Assembly (NCBI GenBank): GCA_037034305.1
Contig: JBAGJY010000022.1
Span: 1-64,000 of the forward strand
From: Streptantibioticus_A sp037034305
GTDB lineage: Bacteria > Actinomycetota > Actinomycetes > Streptomycetales > Streptomycetaceae
Direction of reading: 5' to 3'
DNA length: 64,000 nucleotides
Shown in pieces: positions 43,861-52,861 of this stretch. The translations under genes and the position numbers were made by a program. Within the stretch, counting starts at the first letter, position 1, and each line of letters begins with the position of its first letter. A model generated the notes under the pieces. That model did not search any database. It had not been told where the DNA came from and saw only the letters and a list, made by a program, of their open reading frames with translations.

Positions 43861-45291
43861 TTGACGAGTAGCAGCGCAGTGGACATCGGGAAGAGCGGCC
43901 CGAAGGCCGCGCCTGACCACCTTGGCCACGTCATCTTCATCACCGCCGCCGCAGCCATGGGCGGATTCCTCTTCGGCTACGACAGCTCCGTGATCAACGG
44001 TGCCGTCAACGGCATCCAGGGCAAGTTCGGCATCGGCTCCGCCCTGCTCGCCCAGGTGGTCGCCGCGGCGCTGCTCGGCTGCGCGGTCGGCGCCGCCACC
44101 GCGGGCCGCATCGCCGACCGCATCGGCCGCATCCGCGTCATGCAGATCGCCTCGGTGCTGTTCGTGGTGAGCGCCATCGGCTCCGCCCTGCCGTTCGCGG
44201 TGTGGGACCTCACCTTGTGGCGGGTCATCGGCGGCTTCGCCATCGGCATGGCCTCGGTGATCGGCCCCGCGTACATAGCCGAGGTCGCACCGCCCGCCTA
44301 CCGCGGCCGTCTCGGCTCGTTCCAGCAGGCCGCGATCGTCATCGGCATCGCGATCTCCCAGCTGGTCAACTACGGCATCCTCCAGATGGCCCACGGCCAG
44401 CAGCGCGGCCACCTCGGCGGCCTTGAGGCCTGGCAGTGGATGCTCGGCGTGATGGTGGTGCCCGCGGCCCTGTACGGACTGCTGTCCTTCGCCATCCCGG
44501 AGTCCCCGCGCTTCCTGATCTCCGTGGGCCGCGAGGACGACGCGCGCAAGGTGCTCGCCGAGGTCGAGGGCGACCACGCCGGCCTCGACGCCCGCATCAG
44601 CGAGATCCGCAGCGGCATGCACCGCGAGCACAAGTCCACGTTCAAGGACCTGCTCGGCGGCCGGGCGGGCTTCCTGCCGATCGTGTGGGTGGGCATCGGG
44701 CTGTCGGTCTTCCAGCAGCTCGTCGGCATCAACGTGATCTTCTACTACTCGGCGTCGCTGTGGCAGTCCGTCGGCATCGACCCGACCAGCTCGTTCCTGT
44801 ACTCGTTCACCACCTCGATCATCAACGTGATCGGCACCGTGATCGCGATGGTCTTCGTGGACCGGATCGGCCGCAAGCCGCTCGCGCTGATCGGCTCCGT
44901 CGGTATGGCGGTCTCGCTGGGCCTGTGCGCCTGGGCCTTCTCCTACAAGACCGGCTCCGGCACCCACATCCACATGCCGGGCCTCCAGGGTGCGGTGGCG
45001 CTCGGCGCGGCCCACGCGTTCGTGCTGTTCTTCGCCCTGTCGTGGGGCGTGGTGGTCTGGGTGCTGCTCGGTGAGATGTTCCCGAACAAGATCCGGGCCG
45101 CGGCGCTCGGCGTGGCCGCCTCCGCGCAGTGGGTCGCCAACTGGCTCATCACGGTCAGCTTCCCGTCGCTGTCCGACTGGAACCTGTCCGGCGCCTACGT
45201 GATCTACACCTTCTTCGCCCTCCTGTCGATCCCGTTCGTGCTCGTCTTCGTCCGGGAGACGAAGGGCAAGGCCCTGGAAGAGATGGGCTGA
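43861..45291 (+). CDS. glcP: Major facilitator superfamily sugar:proton symporter, glucose permease
   Basis: A 476-aa MFS sugar transporter with 12 predicted membrane helices. Family motifs are GGFLFGYDSSVINGAV in helix 1, GRIADRIGRIRVM, PPAYRGRLGSFQQAAIVIGI, PESPRFLISVGR before the central loop, and GRKPLALIG. QQLVGINVIFYYS matches the glucose-binding QQxxGxNxxxYYS of this family. It matches GlcP, the main glucose permease of Streptomyces, whose gene lies next to smc in S. coelicolor as I recall. TTG start with AGGAG 6 nt upstream; the open frame extends a further 35 codons upstream without such a site. Confidence 0.95.
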   Translation: MTSSSAVDIGKSGPKAAPDHLGHVIFITAAAAMGGFLFGYDSSVINGAVNGIQGKFGIGSALLAQVVAAALLGCAVGAATAGRIADRIGRIRVMQIASVLFVVSAIGSALPFAVWDLTLWRVIGGFAIGMASVIGPAYIAEVAPPAYRGRLGSFQQAAIVIGIAISQLVNYGILQMAHGQQRGHLGGLEAWQWMLGVMVVPAALYGLLSFAIPESPRFLISVGREDDARKVLAEVEGDHAGLDARISEIRSGMHREHKSTFKDLLGGRAGFLPIVWVGIGLSVFQQLVGINVIFYYSASLWQSVGIDPTSSFLYSFTTSIINVIGTVIAMVFVDRIGRKPLALIGSVGMAVSLGLCAWAFSYKTGSGTHIHMPGLQGAVALGAAHAFVLFFALSWGVVVWVLLGEMFPNKIRAAALGVAASAQWVANWLITVSFPSLSDWNLSGAYVIYTFFALLSIPFVLVFVRETKGKALEEMG

Positions 45292-45321
45292 CCAACCCCC
45301 GCTTGCCCGCCCCTTCCAGCA

Positions 45322-45360
45322 CCGTCGCCCCGGCTCAGCCCCGCTGAGCCGGGGCGACGG
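45322..45360 (+). terminator. Terminator after glcP
   Basis: A 17-bp stem CCGTCGCCCCGGCTCAG with its complement around a 5-nt loop, about 30 bp after the glcP stop, followed by GCTTT. Confidence 0.9.
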
Positions 45361-46011
45361 GCTTTGTCCGGCGGGCACTTGGCAGCGGCGAACTCGAACG
45401 GCCCTGGCCGATACGGAAGATGGCTGCGCACGGTGGTGCGCGGTGAACTGCCCGCCGGGGCGTACGGGTTGAGCGCCGCCCGGGCGTTCGGCGCGATCAT
45501 GCGGAAGAGCACGGGCGGGGCGCTCGCCGAACTGGTGGACAGCACCCCGGGCTCGATCCCCCTCCGGGGAACTACCGTCAGGCCGCGGCTCCTGCGTCGG
45601 CTCAGGCCAACGGCTGGCCCGGCAGGCCGTCCCCGCCGTTCCCGCCTCCAGTCCTCAGGACCGGTTCCATGGCTGGCACCCCCTCATGGTTGGTTCCCGG
45701 CCGTCCAGACAACTACCGTCGCTACGCAGCGAGTAGGGCCCACCGCGACAACACGCTCGAACGAGCAGGGCTGTCAGCGCTCGTCATGATGGGGACTCGG
45801 CAGCCATCCGACACGTCCACGGCCGGGGCCACCGTTCACGGCCCCAGGGTTCGCCGTCCCGCAACCGCGTCACACCAGGCTGCGTTTGCGCAGTTCAAGA
45901 GGTGGGACGTCCCCGGGCATCGCCAACTGGCCGAACTTCCCTCGTCGTCCCGCCAGCCGCCGTACATCGTGGTCCACGAACGCCAGGGCTCACAACGGAA
46001 GGAACCCGAAC
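45361..46011 (+). pseudogene. Gene-poor region with a possible decayed gene fragment
   Basis: About 650 bp without a convincing intact gene. The stretch 45412-45550 reads RGELPAGAYGLSAARAFGAIMRKSTGGALAELVDS in one frame with coding-like third-position bias, then loses coding character; it looks like a remnant, but I do not recognise the parent family. A 12-bp palindrome GCTCGAACGAGC is at 45755-45766. The sequence from 45690 to 46010 is less GC-biased than the core around it. Confidence 0.25.
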
Positions 46012-46551
46012 ATGCACCTCCGTAAGCGCCTCGCCACGCTCGCAGCCACCACGACCCTCGCGGGGCTGGCAACCCTCGGCCTCACCATGCCCGCCCAGGC
46101 AACCGGCCAACAGGCCACGGCAGTTCAGCACCCGACGGTGGACAAGTGCGCCCAGAACGACACCTGGCAGGACACCTACAACAACTTCTACCTGAACGCC
46201 TCCGGATGGGGCGGATCAGGAACTCACGTGATCGAGTGGAACGGAGGCGGCCAGGGCAACGAGCACTGGTGCCTCGAACGTGCCGCCGAAGGCGGCTGGT
46301 ACTTCCACCCGTCCTACAACCTCGACCTGTGCATGGACGTGCCCGGGGGGAACTACAGCGACGGGACGGGCATCGTCATCTGGAACTGCAACGGCCGCCC
46401 GAACCAACGCTTCAGCGTGACCTCCTCTGGTAACGGCGACTACATCGCCCCGCAGGCGAGCGGCCACTTCGCCCTGGACGGCAACGGCTACGGCCAGCAG
46501 ATCACCCTCGGCTGGAACTACTTCGACGGCGGCTCAACCAGCTGGCACTAG
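46012..46551 (+). CDS. Secreted ricin-type beta-trefoil lectin-domain protein
   Basis: A 179-aa predicted secreted protein. A signal peptide (basic MHLRKRL, hydrophobic LATLAATTTLAGLATLGLTM, cleavage near AQA-TG at about residue 30) is followed by one domain rich in Trp, Asn and Gly. NLDLCMDVPGGNYSDGTGIV and RPNQRFSVTSSG carry the ricin-type spacing and a QRF (QxW-like) motif. Paired cysteines (C44, C86, C105, C121) fit an exported fold. ATG with GGAAGG 8 nt upstream. Codon use is more A-rich than in the neighbours, suggesting recent acquisition. No enzyme domain is attached. Confidence 0.82.
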   Translation: MHLRKRLATLAATTTLAGLATLGLTMPAQATGQQATAVQHPTVDKCAQNDTWQDTYNNFYLNASGWGGSGTHVIEWNGGGQGNEHWCLERAAEGGWYFHPSYNLDLCMDVPGGNYSDGTGIVIWNCNGRPNQRFSVTSSGNGDYIAPQASGHFALDGNGYGQQITLGWNYFDGGSTSWH

Positions 46552-46626
46552 CCGCGGGGTGAATCCGCTGGTGGCCGGGCGGCGTAGGAGCCGCCTGCCC
46601 GCTACGCCGCGCCCTCCCTACGAGAA

Positions 46627-46663
46627 CGTCCCCCCTTCGCCGGGCAACGGCGAAGGGGGGACG
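46627..46663. terminator. Bidirectional terminator between the lectin and permease genes
   Basis: A 16-bp perfect stem CGTCCCCCCTTCGCCG with its complement around GGCAA. It lies between the convergent lectin and NCS1 permease genes. Confidence 0.9.
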
Positions 46664-46684
46664 GTGAGTTGGAGCGACCCGTGG

Positions 46685-48139
46685 TCAGCCGACCATGGCG
46701 CTCTCGGTGTTGGCGGCCCGCGCCGCCTCCGTGACCGCGGTGGTCCTCTGCCGCGGCAGCACCGCGTACAGCACGGCGGCGATGACGATCGTGACCGCCC
46801 AGCCCAGACCGTTCCTGCCGAGCCAGGTGCCGGCCAGCGGGCCGGAGAACCAGGAGACGGAGGTGAAGCACAGACCGATGACCAGGCCCGCCGCCCAGGC
46901 GGTCATCGCCTGCCAGGCGAAGCCGCCCCGGTACCAGTAGGCACTCGTGCGGGAGGTGTCCATCAGCGCCTTCGCGTCGTACACCCGGCCCCGCAGCATG
47001 TCGACGCCGAAGACGCCGATCCAGGCCGAGAACGAGACCGCCAGCAGGGTCAGGAAGGAGATGAACGAGCTGATGAAGCTGGTCGCCACGATCATCAGCA
47101 GCGAACCGAACACCAGGCTGATGACGGCGTTGACGCTGACCGCCCAGGCGCGCGGGATCTTGAAGCCCAGGGTCTGCGCGGTGAACCCGGCCGAGTACAT
47201 CGACATGCTGTTGATGAGCAGCATGCCGATCAGCGCGATCAGCAGGTACGGCACCGACAGCCACATCGGCAGCAGCTTGCCGATGAACGACACCGGGTCG
47301 GTGGCCTTCGCCAGGTCCGGCGTGCCGACCGCCATCACCGCGCCCATCAGCACCAGCGGCACCACGACGATGCCCGCGCCCGCGACGGTGTTGCCCACGA
47401 TGCCCTTGCTGGAGGCGGTGCGCGGCAGGTAGCGGGAGAAGTCCGCGCCGGACGGCGCCCAGCTGATGCCACCCGCCGCGATGGTGCCGACTCCGGCCAC
47501 CAGCAGGGCCGTTGACCCCGCCGGACGGGAGAAGACCGCGGACCAGTCGGTCTCGGCGACCAGATAGCCCAGCACCGCGACGCTGAACGCGCCGAACAGG
47601 TACGCCGACCACTTGTTGCACAGCAGCAGCACCTTGCGGCCCATACCGCTGACCGTGAAGGTGGCACCGACGAAGAACAGCAGGGTGACGATGATCAGCG
47701 GAGTGTTGCTCTTGATGCCGAACAACAGGTTCAAGATGGTGAGCACCGCGTACGCGCCGGTCACCGCGTTGATCGTCTCCCAGCCCCAGCGCGCGATCCA
47801 GGTGACCGCACCGGGGAAGAGGTTGCCGCGCTGACCGAACACCGCACGGGACAGCGTCATGCCCGGCGCGCCACCGCGCTTACCGGCGATGGTCAGCACA
47901 CCCACGATGCCGTACGAGACAACGGGGGCGAGAACGGCGACCAGCAGCACCTGGTAGAAGTTCAGGCCGTTGGAGACCACCAGCCCGGCGCCCATGGTGA
48001 GCAGCAGCACGCTGATGTTGGCCGCGACCCAGGTGGGGAAGAGTTCTCTGACGCGGCCGTGCCGCTCGGAGTCGGGGACGGGCTCGATGCCGCGGGTCTC
48101 GATGGCGCCTTCGACATCGGGAGCAGGCGTCTTCTCCAT
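46685..48139 (-). CDS. NCS1-family nucleobase (cytosine/purine) permease
   Basis: A 484-aa membrane protein with about 12 helices. NCS1 signatures are FPTWVAANISVLLLTMGAGL in helix 1 and GMTLSRAVFGQRGN and ARWGWETINAVTGAYAVLTI after it. The SWAPSGADFSRYLPR motif in the middle and the ISSFISFLTLLAVSFSAWIG helix support the cytosine/purine/allantoin branch. The exact substrate is unclear. ATG start. The region upstream to ftsY is 210 bp and shared by two divergent promoters. Confidence 0.92.
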   Translation of the reverse strand: MEKTPAPDVEGAIETRGIEPVPDSERHGRVRELFPTWVAANISVLLLTMGAGLVVSNGLNFYQVLLVAVLAPVVSYGIVGVLTIAGKRGGAPGMTLSRAVFGQRGNLFPGAVTWIARWGWETINAVTGAYAVLTILNLLFGIKSNTPLIIVTLLFFVGATFTVSGMGRKVLLLCNKWSAYLFGAFSVAVLGYLVAETDWSAVFSRPAGSTALLVAGVGTIAAGGISWAPSGADFSRYLPRTASSKGIVGNTVAGAGIVVVPLVLMGAVMAVGTPDLAKATDPVSFIGKLLPMWLSVPYLLIALIGMLLINSMSMYSAGFTAQTLGFKIPRAWAVSVNAVISLVFGSLLMIVATSFISSFISFLTLLAVSFSAWIGVFGVDMLRGRVYDAKALMDTSRTSAYWYRGGFAWQAMTAWAAGLVIGLCFTSVSWFSGPLAGTWLGRNGLGWAVTIVIAAVLYAVLPRQRTTAVTEAARAANTESAMVG

Positions 48140-48267
48140 AAGGGTGGTTTCTCCGAGCGGGAAATCGGGGGAGGGGCAGCAGCGACTGTGAGACGATCGT
48201 TAAGTCCCGTCTACGCGCATTGCAGATCAGGATCTTATGCGCGCCGGGAAGACGTCAAGAGTGACGT

Positions 48268-48296
48268 TTGTCCCATTAAGTTGCTTTAGCTATGAG
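48268..48296 (+). promoter_or_regulatory. Probable ftsY promoter
   Basis: TTGTCC and TATGAG are 17 bp apart in an AT-rich stretch, about 54 bp before the ftsY start codon. Confidence 0.45.
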
Positions 48297-48349
48297 TCCG
48301 CGTCTTCCCGGACACCGGCATTGCGCCGTGTCCGATACTGGAGGGCGTT

Positions 48350-49573
48350 ATGGAAACCGTCATCCTTGCTGTAGTCATCGCCCTGGTCGCGGTCGGCGCG
48401 CTCAGCGGCCTCGTGGTCAGCAGCCGCCGCAAGAAGCAGCTGCCGCCCACACCGCCGCCGTCGGCAGAACCGAAGATCACCGCCCCGCCGGCCGAGCCGC
48501 ACGTCGGCGAGGAGGCGGAGGAACCCCGCGAGGAACCCCGCAGGACCATCGAAGAGGTCGACCTGCCGGAGGCCCCCGCCGCCACTGTGGAGGTCGAGGA
48601 GCCCACCGAGGTCGCCGGGGAACCCCTCGCCCCGCCCATCGAGGTACCGGAGCCCACCGCGGGCCGCCTGGTCCGGCTGCGCTCCCGGCTGTCCCGCTCC
48701 CAGACCACCCTCGGCAAGGGCCTGCTCACCCTGCTCTCCCGGGACCGCCTCGACGAGGACACCTGGGAGGAGATCGAGGACACCCTGCTCACCGCCGACG
48801 TCGGCGTCGCCCCCACCCAGGAACTGGTCGAGCGGCTGCGCACCCGCGTCAAGGTGCTGGGCACCCGCACCCCCGAGGAACTGCGCACCCTGCTGCGCGA
48901 GGAGCTGCTGACGCTCGTCGGCACCGACATGGACCGCGTCCTGCACACCGAGAGCCCGCAGGACACCCCCGCCGTGCTGATGGTCGTCGGGGTCAACGGC
49001 ACCGGCAAGACCACCACCACCGGCAAGCTGGCCCGGGTCCTGGTCGCCGACGGCCGCAGCGTGGTGCTGGGCGCCGCCGACACCTTCCGCGCCGCCGCCG
49101 CCGACCAGCTCCAGACCTGGGGCGAGCGGGTCGGCGCCCGCACCGTCCGCGGACCCGAGGCTGGTGACCCGGCCTCCGTCGCCTTCGACGCGGTGAAGGA
49201 AGGCATCGCCGAGGGTGCCGACGTGGTGCTGATCGACACCGCGGGCCGACTGCACACCAAGACCGGCCTGATGGACGAGCTGGGCAAGGTCAAGCGGGTC
49301 GTGGAGAAGCACGGCCCGGTGGACGAGGTGATCCTCGTCCTCGACGCCACCACCGGCCAGAACGGACTGGTCCAGGCCCGGGTCTTCGCCGAGGTGGTGG
49401 ACATCACCGGCATCGCCCTGACCAAGCTCGACGGCACCGCGAAGGGCGGCATCGTGGTCGCCGTGCAGCGGGAGCTGGGCGTGCCGGTCAAGCTGGTCGG
49501 CCTCGGTGAGGGGCCGGACGACCTGGCGCCGTTCGAGCCGGAGGCGTTCGTCGACGCGCTGATCGGCGACTGA
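48350..49573 (+). CDS. ftsY: Signal recognition particle receptor FtsY
   Basis: A 407-aa SRP receptor GTPase. A hydrophobic N-terminal segment (VILAVVIALVAVGALSGLVV) anchors it, an acidic Glu/Pro-rich A domain (about 30-110) follows, then the NG domain. G1 is GVNGTGKTTTTGKLA (about residues 213-227), then DTFRAAAADQLQTW, DTAGRLHTK and TKLDGTAKGG. ATG start. It docks the SRP (Ffh, encoded 8 kb away) and its ribosome at the translocon. Confidence 0.99.
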   Translation: METVILAVVIALVAVGALSGLVVSSRRKKQLPPTPPPSAEPKITAPPAEPHVGEEAEEPREEPRRTIEEVDLPEAPAATVEVEEPTEVAGEPLAPPIEVPEPTAGRLVRLRSRLSRSQTTLGKGLLTLLSRDRLDEDTWEEIEDTLLTADVGVAPTQELVERLRTRVKVLGTRTPEELRTLLREELLTLVGTDMDRVLHTESPQDTPAVLMVVGVNGTGKTTTTGKLARVLVADGRSVVLGAADTFRAAAADQLQTWGERVGARTVRGPEAGDPASVAFDAVKEGIAEGADVVLIDTAGRLHTKTGLMDELGKVKRVVEKHGPVDEVILVLDATTGQNGLVQARVFAEVVDITGIALTKLDGTAKGGIVVAVQRELGVPVKLVGLGEGPDDLAPFEPEAFVDALIGD

Positions 49574-49591
49574 CCGGCGTACGTGACCCGA

Positions 49592-49624
49592 CAAGGGGCG
49601 CCCGCTGCTGGCGGGCGCCCCTTG
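49592..49624. terminator. Terminator between ftsY and the primase-like gene
   Basis: A 14-bp perfect stem CAAGGGGCGCCCGC with its complement around TGCTG. It lies between convergent genes and can serve both. Confidence 0.9.
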
Positions 49625-49636
49625 CGCATGTCGAGA

Positions 49637-50314
49637 TCACATCGACCGCACCAGCGTCCCGTGCCGATGGCACACATACGCCAGCGTGCCCAGCAGCAGT
49701 CGGGCCTCCGGCGGCTGCCGGTCCGCGGAGGGCGGCCGCAGCCAGCGCACCGGCCCCAGCCCCCCGAGGTCCGACGGCGGGGCGGTGACGTACTCGCCCA
49801 GGCCCCGGCAGCGCAGATCGAGGGCGGCGCCGTCCCAGCCCATCCGGTAGAGCAGCCGCGGCAGCTCGTCCGCCGCCCCGGGCGCGACGAAGAACAGCGC
49901 ACGGCCGTGCGGTGTGCCGATCACCGGGCCGAGCCGCAGCCCCATCCGCTCCAGCCGCACCATCGCCCGGCAGCCCGCCTCCTCGGCCACGTCCAGCACG
50001 TCGAACGTCCGCCCGGTGGGCAGCAGTACGGCCGCGCCCGGTGTCAACGCCCAGGCATCGCCGACCTGTTCATCCGTCGTGCCCGCCGGGATCTCGGCGG
50101 CGAAGTCCAACGGGTGCGCGCCGGGCGCGGCGCACCCCGGATCACCGCAACTGCACTGGCCGCCGCCCCGGGTGGCGCGGGCACCAGGGGCCACCGCCCA
50201 GCCGTGTACCGCCGTGTACTCCGCGATCGTTGAGCGGACCGAGGCGCGGGTGCGGCGGCGCACGCCGGGAGCGATGTCCCGAATCTCCCGGAAGCCGCCG
50301 ATCGTGAAGCCCAT
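49637..50314 (-). CDS. Bifunctional DNA primase/polymerase domain protein (prim-pol-like)
   Basis: A 225-aa protein starting MGFTIGGFREIRDIAPGVRRR. A region resembling the archaeo-eukaryotic primase fold follows, with cysteines GQCSCGDPGCAAPGAHPLDF (a zinc-type knuckle and the PGAHPLD motif of prim-pol proteins). The normal catalytic hhhDhD triad is not obvious to me. Prim-pol domains occur in plasmid, phage and cellular proteins; this copy lies beside ftsY in Streptomyces genomes as I recall. ATG with GGAGG. Confidence 0.8.
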   Translation of the reverse strand: MGFTIGGFREIRDIAPGVRRRTRASVRSTIAEYTAVHGWAVAPGARATRGGGQCSCGDPGCAAPGAHPLDFAAEIPAGTTDEQVGDAWALTPGAAVLLPTGRTFDVLDVAEEAGCRAMVRLERMGLRLGPVIGTPHGRALFFVAPGAADELPRLLYRMGWDGAALDLRCRGLGEYVTAPPSDLGGLGPVRWLRPPSADRQPPEARLLLGTLAYVCHRHGTLVRSM

Positions 50315-51000
50315 GCCACCTCCAACACTCGGAATTCGTCGATGGTTACGCCCGCCCGTCACCCACCACCACCCTCATCCGAGGCCCTGACGGGCCGCTG
50401 CGCCGTTCTGCCCGCCACCCACCACCACCCTCAATCGAGGCCCTGACGGGCCGCTGCGCCGTTCTGCCCGCCACCCACCACCACCCTCAACGGAGGCCCT
50501 GACGGGCCGCTGCCTCGTTCTGCCCGCCACCCACCACCACCCTCATCCGAGGCCCTGACGGGCCGCTGGACCGTTGGAGCGGTGCGGGTATTCGGTGCGG
50601 GCTGCCTGCCCACGCTTCAGGGTCGACGCGCCGCCCATGACGGCGCGTCGAGGGCGCATCGCGGCGCGGGGTGTGGTGCACGGTGCGGTGCGCGCCCCGA
50701 CGCACTTCGCTCCACCCGGACCTGATGTTCATCTGTCAAGTGAATCGTGCGCGGCCAGGGAAGAGTTCATTCGAAGGGGTGGCGAATGGTGGCGATTCGG
50801 TATCCGCCCTCGCCGGATGGGTGATCACGGGATTACTTTCGGTGCACGAGCCCACGGAAGTCGCGCCGTCCGCGGGCATGCCGGAGGCAGAGAACGCACA
50901 CGCATTCGGTCACCGGGGGTGGCGCGTTGAGGACAAGGAGCCCCAACTGGCGGCATCCTTTGGACAGTTCGGTGAGCAGAAGCGGGATGGGGGCGTTCCG
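50315..51000. other. Intergenic region with tandem repeats and the nsdA upstream region
   Basis: About 690 bp between the prim-pol gene and nsdA. The first part holds four 56-bp tandem repeats. From about 50700 to 51000 the sequence is less GC-rich and likely contains the nsdA promoter (for example TTTGGACAGTTCGG at 50957-50970); no further gene is convincing. Confidence 0.5.
50360..50575. repeat. Four 56-bp tandem repeats with palindromic core
   Basis: Units begin at 50360, 50416, 50472 and 50528, an exact 56-bp period; the last is partial. Each starts CACCCACCACCACCCTCA, carries the inverted repeat GGCCC-TGAC-GGGCC, and ends near TTCTGCCCGC. The four units differ at only a few positions. 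They are not coding: 56 is not a multiple of 3 and no frame is maintained. A related unit lies inside the acetyltransferase gene at 59731. Confidence 0.95.
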
Positions 51001-52515
51001 GTGGGCGGAAGCGTCACAAGCGGCGGGACCGAGGCCAGCGGCGTCGGCGAGAAGCAGGCCAACGAGCAACTGCGTTCGTGGTTCGTCCGCAGCGGTTGGT
51101 CCAAGGGCGAACTCGCCCGCCAGGTCAACCGCCGGGCGCGGCAGATCGGCGCGCACCACGTCAGCACCGACACCTCCCGCGTGCGGCGCTGGCTGGACGG
51201 CGAGCAGCCGCGCGAGCCGATCCCGAGAATCCTCTCCGAGCTGTTCTCCGAGCGGTTCGGCTCGGTCGTCGCCGTCGAGGACCTCGGCCTGCGCAGCGCA
51301 CACCAGCCGCCCGCCACCTCCGGTGTCGACCTGCCCTGGGCGGGACCGCAAACCGTCGAGCTGATCAGCGAGTTCTCCCGCAGCGACCTGATGCTCGGAC
51401 GGCGCGGCTTCCTCGGCGCCTCGCTGGCACTGTCCGCCGGGCCCGCGCTGATCGAGCCGATGCAGCGCTGGCTGGTGCCCACCCCGGCCGTGGCCGACGC
51501 CGCCGGGCCCTCCCGTGCCCCGCGCGCCGAGCGGTCGTCCCGGCCGACCAAGCTCTCCGGTCCCGAGCTGGACCTGCTGGAAGCCACCACGGTCATGTTC
51601 CGCCAGTGGGACGCCCAGTGCGGTGGCGGACTGCGCCGCAAGGCGGTCGTCGGGCAACTACACGAGGTGACCGACCTGCTCCAGGAGAGCCATCCCGAGC
51701 CGGTCGCCCGGCGGCTGTTCAAGGTCACCGCCGAACTCGCCGAACTCGCCGGGTGGATGAGCTACGACGTGGGCCTGCAGCCCAGCGCGCAGAAGTACTT
51801 CGTGCTCGCGCTGCACGCCGCCAAGGAGGCCGGGGACCGCCCGCTCGGGGCCTATGTGCTGTCCAACATGAGCCGCCAGATGATCCATCTCGGCCGCCCC
51901 GACGACGCGTTGGAGCTGATCCACCTCGCCCAGTACGGCAGCCGGGACACCGCCACCGCCACCACCCAGTCGATGCTCTACGCGATGGAGGCCCGCGCCT
52001 ACGCCAGCATGGGCCAGGTGCAAAAGTGCCACCGCGCGGTGCGGATGGCCGAGGACACCTTCACCGACCGCCACCCCGACGAGGACCCCGACTGGATGCG
52101 GTTCTTCTCCGAGGCCGAGCTCAACGCGGAGAACGCGCACTCCTACCGCGACCTGGCCTACGTCGCCGGGCGCAGCCCCACGTACGCCTCGCTGGCGCAG
52201 CCGGTGATGGAACGGGCCGTGGAACTGTTCGCCCAGGACCCCGAGCACCAGCGCAGCTACGCCCTGAACCTCATCGGCATGGCCAGCGTCCATCTGCTGC
52301 AACGGGACCCCGAGCACGCCTCCGAGCTGGCGGTCCAGGCGATCGACGTGGCCAGGAAGATCCGCTCCGAGCGGGTGAACACCCGGATCCGCCGCACCAC
52401 GGACACGGCGGTGCGCGACTTCGGGCAGGTGGCCGAGGTCGTCGCGCTCAGCGACCGGCTGCGCACCGATCTCCCCGACGACTACGAGCAGGATCCCGCG
52501 GCCCGGGCCGTGTGA
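51001..52515 (+). CDS. nsdA: NsdA-family negative regulator of sporulation and antibiotic production
   Basis: A 504-aa protein. The N-terminal part (about residues 22-110) holds a helix-turn-helix-like segment (ELARQVNRRARQIGAHHVST, then RVRRWLDGEQPREPIPRILS). The middle and C-terminal parts are helical repeats resembling TPRs (ELAELAGWMSYDVGLQPSAQ, then HAAKEAGDRPLGAYVLSNMS). Blocks such as GPQTVELISEFSRSDLMLGR match NsdA of Streptomyces as I remember it. GTG at 51001; the frame is open further up but without support. NsdA represses sporulation and actinorhodin production in S. coelicolor. Confidence 0.95.
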   Translation: MGGSVTSGGTEASGVGEKQANEQLRSWFVRSGWSKGELARQVNRRARQIGAHHVSTDTSRVRRWLDGEQPREPIPRILSELFSERFGSVVAVEDLGLRSAHQPPATSGVDLPWAGPQTVELISEFSRSDLMLGRRGFLGASLALSAGPALIEPMQRWLVPTPAVADAAGPSRAPRAERSSRPTKLSGPELDLLEATTVMFRQWDAQCGGGLRRKAVVGQLHEVTDLLQESHPEPVARRLFKVTAELAELAGWMSYDVGLQPSAQKYFVLALHAAKEAGDRPLGAYVLSNMSRQMIHLGRPDDALELIHLAQYGSRDTATATTQSMLYAMEARAYASMGQVQKCHRAVRMAEDTFTDRHPDEDPDWMRFFSEAELNAENAHSYRDLAYVAGRSPTYASLAQPVMERAVELFAQDPEHQRSYALNLIGMASVHLLQRDPEHASELAVQAIDVARKIRSERVNTRIRRTTDTAVRDFGQVAEVVALSDRLRTDLPDDYEQDPAARAV

Positions 52516-52739
52516 TGTGACGGACCTCTTCACTCCGGCCGCGGCGGCCACCCCGATCAGCCCGACTAGGCTCCCCCACCGCCAGGTCGACGGGCAACCG
52601 CCGCGGCCGGTTCCGTACCCGCCCCTGAGGGACCGCCCCACCGGTCTGTAACGGCCAGGGACGTCCGGTATACGGAGTACCGCGTTCACCACGACCGGCG
52701 TGGGCCGGTTCACCCGGCCGTAACACGCGCGCCATCTTC

Positions 52740-52777
52740 GTCACGGCGGCGAAACACCACGCGGCGGCGACTGAAAC
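52740..52777 (+). promoter_or_regulatory. GlnR-binding box upstream of amtB
   Basis: GTCAC-N6-GAAAC is followed 17 bp later by a second GAAAC. This is the GlnR box (a-site GTnAC, b-site GAAAC, each 6 bp apart, repeated) with both b-sites in exact register; only the second a-site (CGGCG) is degenerate. It sits about 85 bp before the amtB start. GlnR activates amtB-glnK-glnD under nitrogen limitation in Streptomyces. Confidence 0.8.
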
Positions 52778-52861
52778 CCGGCTGCGCCACGCTCTAGGCG
52801 ATAACCGGCCCTTTCTTTCCCCCACGCCCCCGCGGGCCGTACCGACGACGAGGAGGCGCCG

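Noticed and set aside
45364..45789. 141-codon reading frame after glcP as an intact gene
   Set aside because: Only the first third has coding-like bias; the rest is low-complexity Arg/Pro with no ribosome binding site. I annotate it only as a possible fragment.
46012..46551. Lectin gene as part of an insertion sequence
   Set aside because: No transposase, terminal inverted repeats or target duplication are visible around it.
50360..50575. Possible CRISPR array
   Set aside because: The units are directly adjacent and nearly identical over their full 56 bp; no variable spacers separate conserved repeats, and no cas genes are nearby.
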